Of a DNA stretch of 64,000 nt, positions 61,765 through 64,000 are shown piece by piece. A model generated the notes under the pieces. It was not told the origin of the DNA. It made no database searches and worked only from the letters and a program-made list of their open reading frames with translations. Origin of the DNA: Meghimatium bilineatum. Lineage: Eukaryota > Mollusca > Gastropoda > Stylommatophora > Philomycidae. The first letter of the stretch is position 1. Every line of letters starts with the position of its first letter. The stretch is taken from positions 15,641,274-15,705,273 of the forward strand of contig CM067302.1 in the NCBI GenBank assembly GCA_034231615.1, read 5' to 3'. The position numbers and the translations under genes were made by a program.

Positions 61765-62135
61765 TTATAATTATTTAATAATATTTATATATTATTTTAT
61801 AATATTTATATATTATTTTATAATATTTATATATTATTTTATAATATTTATATATTATTTTATAATTTTTATATATTATTTTATAATATTTATATATTAT
61901 TTAATAATATTTATATATTATTTAATAATATTTATATATTATTTTATAATATTTATATATTATTTTATAATATTTATATATTATTTTATAATATTTATAT
62001 ATTATTTTATAATTTTTATATATTATTTTATAATATTTATATATTATTTAATAATATTTATATATTATTTTATAATATTTATATATTATTTAATAATATT
62101 TATATATTATTTTATAATATTTATATATTATTTTA
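61765..62135. repeat. 21-bp AT-rich minisatellite
   Basis: About 17 units of TTTATATATTATTTTATAAT plus one base. 21 bp is 7 codons, so a plus-strand frame stays open (repeating IIFIYYF). No coding role is inferred. Confidence 0.93.
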
Positions 62136-62159
62136 TATAATATAATTTAAATGAATAAT

Positions 62160-62935
62160 AGTAGGCATATAATAATATAGATGGGGAAAATGTGCAAAAT
62201 CACATCAATGTATTGCTTTTATCATGTCAGAAGTTCATTCATTCATTCATTCATGAATGCATTCATTCATTTTACTTTTGCGCTCAAGTTAGGGCAGAGG
62301 TCAGATCTTTCTCCAATTCTGTGTGTTCAAAGCTATTCTGTGCAGTTCTTGAATAGTATGAATATTGGTTGTTTTATTTTCTCTAAGTATTGTTCTTCTG
62401 AGTGTTTCTTTTGGTCTACCCCTTGCTCTTTTGCTTGTAGGTATCCATTCAAGAGATTGGTGGTGTATTCTGTTGATGTCTGCGCGTAGGACATGCCCGA
62501 TGTAGGACCAACGGCGATTTCTGATAACATCTGTGATGAAATTTTGATGTGTCTCTTTTCTGATTTTATCATTCGATTTGAATTCACTCCAATGGGTGTT
62601 AGTTATCCTACGAAGACATTTGTTCTCGAAACTCAGTAATTTCTTTTCTGAAGATAAAGAGATAAAGATGTTGTCAGAAGTACAACATGAAAATTAATGT
62701 ACAAAAAAATACAGAAGTTAGAAAATCAGCAAGTCTGCACACCAATGGATATAACAATAGATAACACTAAAGTGAAATACACCAAAGAATTTAAATATCT
62801 AGGCTTAAATTTCCGAAAATGGAAGACTAGAATGAGAAATAGAAACAAGGTGCCAGAAAGCAAACACAGTGACCTACCAACTTTCACCATTACTTCTTCA
62901 CTCAAAGATCAAGATTGACATTTAAAAAAAAAAAA
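62160..62935 (+). pseudogene. RTE-b-like RT thumb fragment, interrupted
   Basis: The host sequence rejoins across the nested insertion (62235-62671) as '...CQKYNMKINVQK', then 'QHTNGYNNR' in one frame and MDITIDNTKVKYTKEFKYLG, LNFRKWKTRMRNRN in another. This is the RT thumb region (compare NMKINIVKTEVMKN in the RTE-d copy). It probably continues into the RTE-b C-terminal segment from 62940. Confidence 0.7.
62235..62671 (-). mobile_element. RTE-e insertion with perfect 10-bp target duplication
   Basis: Minus-strand 5'-truncated copy of 437 bp. The tail is TCATTCATTCATTCATG on the plus strand at the left. TGTCAGAAGT occurs at 62225-62234 and 62672-62681. Protein traces: FENKCLRRITNTHWSEFKSN, SEIAVGPTSGMS frame-shifted, LQAKEQGVDQKK (a shadow frame) and 'GKRARGRPKETLRRTILRE' in the true frame. 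Removing it restores the host thumb region. Confidence 0.9.
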
Positions 62936-62939
62936 AAAT

Positions 62940-63770
62940 TTTATACCAACACTATGTTACCCATGTCAAACATGGTCTTTTAACAGATTCACAGCAGAGA
63001 AAAACCGTTGCATGTGAAATGAAGGTATGTGAAATGAAGGCATGTGAAATGAAGGTGTAGCAAGGAAAAGAGTTGGTATAATGTATTGAACATATTGAAA
63101 GACAGCAAGTAAAATGGTTTCGGTCACCTTATGAGAATGAGCCCAAACCAAATACCAATAAGAGCATATACAAAAAAATAATATCCGGGCGTAAAGCTAA
63201 AGGTTACTTCTTCGTAGGATAACTAACACCCATTGGAGTGATTTTAAATCGAATGATAAAATCAGAAAAGAGACACATCAAAATTTCATCACAGATGTTA
63301 TCAGAAAACGCCGTTGGTCCTAAATCGGGCATGTCCTAAACGCAGACATCAACAGAATACACCAACAATCTCTTGAATTGATACCTACAGGCAAAAGAGC
63401 AAGGGGTAGACCAAAAGAAACACACAGAAGAACAATACTTAGAGAAAGTAAAATAATCAATATCCATACTATTTAAGAACTGCACAGAATAGCTTTGAAT
63501 GGACAGAATTGGAGAGATCTGCCCTATGCGCTAACTTCAGCGCAATAGGAAAATAATGAATGAATGAAAGCTAAAGGTAGACCAAGAAAACGGTGGATAG
63601 AAAACATCAAGATAGTATTGAACAAACATTGACTAAATGCAACCACGGCAACACATCTGGCCTTGGAACCACAGCTTAAGCTCCCACCCCTACGCTCAAC
63701 GGCAAGTGTGAATACGATGAACCATCATTCACCAGAGGGTAGACAGTAGTCGAAGCAGGGGTCACCAGGC
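62940..63770 (+). pseudogene. RTE-b C-terminal fragment, interrupted by RTE-e
   Basis: TLCYPCQTWSFNRFTAEKNR near 62950, then IEHIERQQVKWF-like sequence with KWFRSPYENEPK (63108-63145). The nested RTE-e follows (63204-63566), then GRPRKRWIENIKIVLNKH (63580-63630) and ATTATHLALEPQLKLPPLRS traces. It ends near GGGTAGACAGTAGTC, where a second RTE-b copy begins. Confidence 0.75.
63204..63566 (+). mobile_element. RTE-e insertion with perfect 11-bp target duplication
   Basis: 363-bp 5'-truncated plus-strand copy with a GAATGAATGA tail. AAAGCTAAAGG is found at 63193-63203 and 63567-63577. It starts within the 'RRITNTHW' segment, includes DVIRKRRWS, 'TGKRARGRPKETHRRTILRE' and 'ELHRIALNGQNWRD', and ends before the repeat. 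Clean evidence of recent target-primed insertion. Confidence 0.92.
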
Positions 63771-64000
63771 TCGATAGATTACGAAATGAAGACACGATGG
63801 AAAGAATATGTATAATACCTTGCACAGAATACATAGAATTAAGGAAGCCGATCAAGTGGTTTGGCCACATTATGAGAATGAATCACGAGAAGTTGCCCGT
63901 ACAGGCATATAAGCAAATGAGATCCGGGTACAAAACCAGAGAAAGATCACGGAAAAGATAGAAAACGTCAGGAACATCTTGAACAGACACGGTCATAGCA
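63765..64000 (+). pseudogene. Second RTE-b fragment, runs off the window
   Basis: AGVTRLDRLRNEDTMERICI, IPCTEYIELRKPIKWFGHIM, RMNHEKLPVQAYKQMRSGYK and TRERSRKR. It joins the tail of the previous RTE-b copy head to tail, then continues past 64000 ('NVRNILNRHGHS'). Confidence 0.8.

Noticed and set aside
61703..62140. 145-codon frame with IIFIYYF repeats that looks like membrane segments
   Set aside because: A 21-bp AT-rich minisatellite. Hydrophobicity follows from composition.

Overview
This window comes from a repeat-rich animal nuclear genome, most likely an invertebrate. It is not bacterial or viral. There is no operon structure, genes are split by GT..AG introns, and most sequence is AT-rich non-coding DNA or decayed mobile elements. 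The lineage cannot be fixed from the sequence alone. The mix of RTE-like and RNase-H-bearing non-LTR elements, hAT elements, a Penelope-like GIY-YIG remnant and tRNA-derived SINEs fits an arthropod, a mollusc or another invertebrate.

The one host gene I can name is nicastrin, the gamma-secretase subunit, on the minus strand. Three phase-compatible exons lie at 10588-10711, 6172-6308 and 3512-3651. They encode about 132 consecutive residues of the N-terminal ectodomain. The earlier exons (signal peptide) and later exons (most of the ectodomain and the membrane segment) were not found here. Its introns are packed with minisatellites and retroelement pieces. A second possible host exon, unidentified, is at 46380-46465 (+).

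Nearly everything else is mobile or tandem DNA. For cross-reference I use local labels. RNH = non-LTR elements with an RNase H and a C-terminal Cys/His motif. RTE-a to RTE-e = families of short C-terminal reverse transcriptase fragments told apart by tail and protein motifs: a ends in TGAT repeats; b carries a KWFGH..RM motif; c carries NWKDFKS; d ends in GATA repeats; e ends in ATGA repeats. GAA-SINE = a short element ending in GAA repeats.

Layout: 0.6-3.5 kb, an RTE scrap, an RNH element and a 31-bp minisatellite. 3.5-12 kb, nicastrin with loaded introns. 12-15.2 kb, RTE-b, RTE-c and a 415-codon RTE-a reverse transcriptase. 15.3-18.2 kb, a 32-bp minisatellite and a reverse transcriptase relic whose motif A has become a minisatellite. 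18.9-19.4 kb, a terminal-inverted-repeat element. 20.1-22.4 kb, an RTE-d copy holding a hAT MITE and ending in a 390-bp GATA tract. 22.4-26.2 kb, mostly unassigned. 26.2-31.5 kb, a SINE, a strong hairpin, and an endonuclease/reverse transcriptase element split by a 3,042-bp hAT, which itself holds a Penelope-like fragment. 32-38 kb, scattered fragments. 39.9-42.9 kb, a long relative of the 19-kb element whose internal segment has expanded into a 165-bp satellite. 44-47 kb, fragments, a hAT MITE and the candidate exon. 47.6-52.8 kb, a 93-bp satellite with higher-order structure. 52.8-54.6 kb, an RNH element interrupted by an antisense piece of its own family. 55-64 kb, RTE fragments, three minisatellites and two clean nested insertions.

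The strongest theme is how transposable elements seed tandem repeats here: from a catalytic motif (17.1-18.0 kb), from a transposase segment (29.5-29.9 kb), from a MITE interior (40.1-41.7 kb), from an RTE tail (21.6-22.0 kb), and by whole-fragment duplication (60.1-61.0 kb). I saw no intact autonomous element and no sign of a new defence or biosynthetic system.
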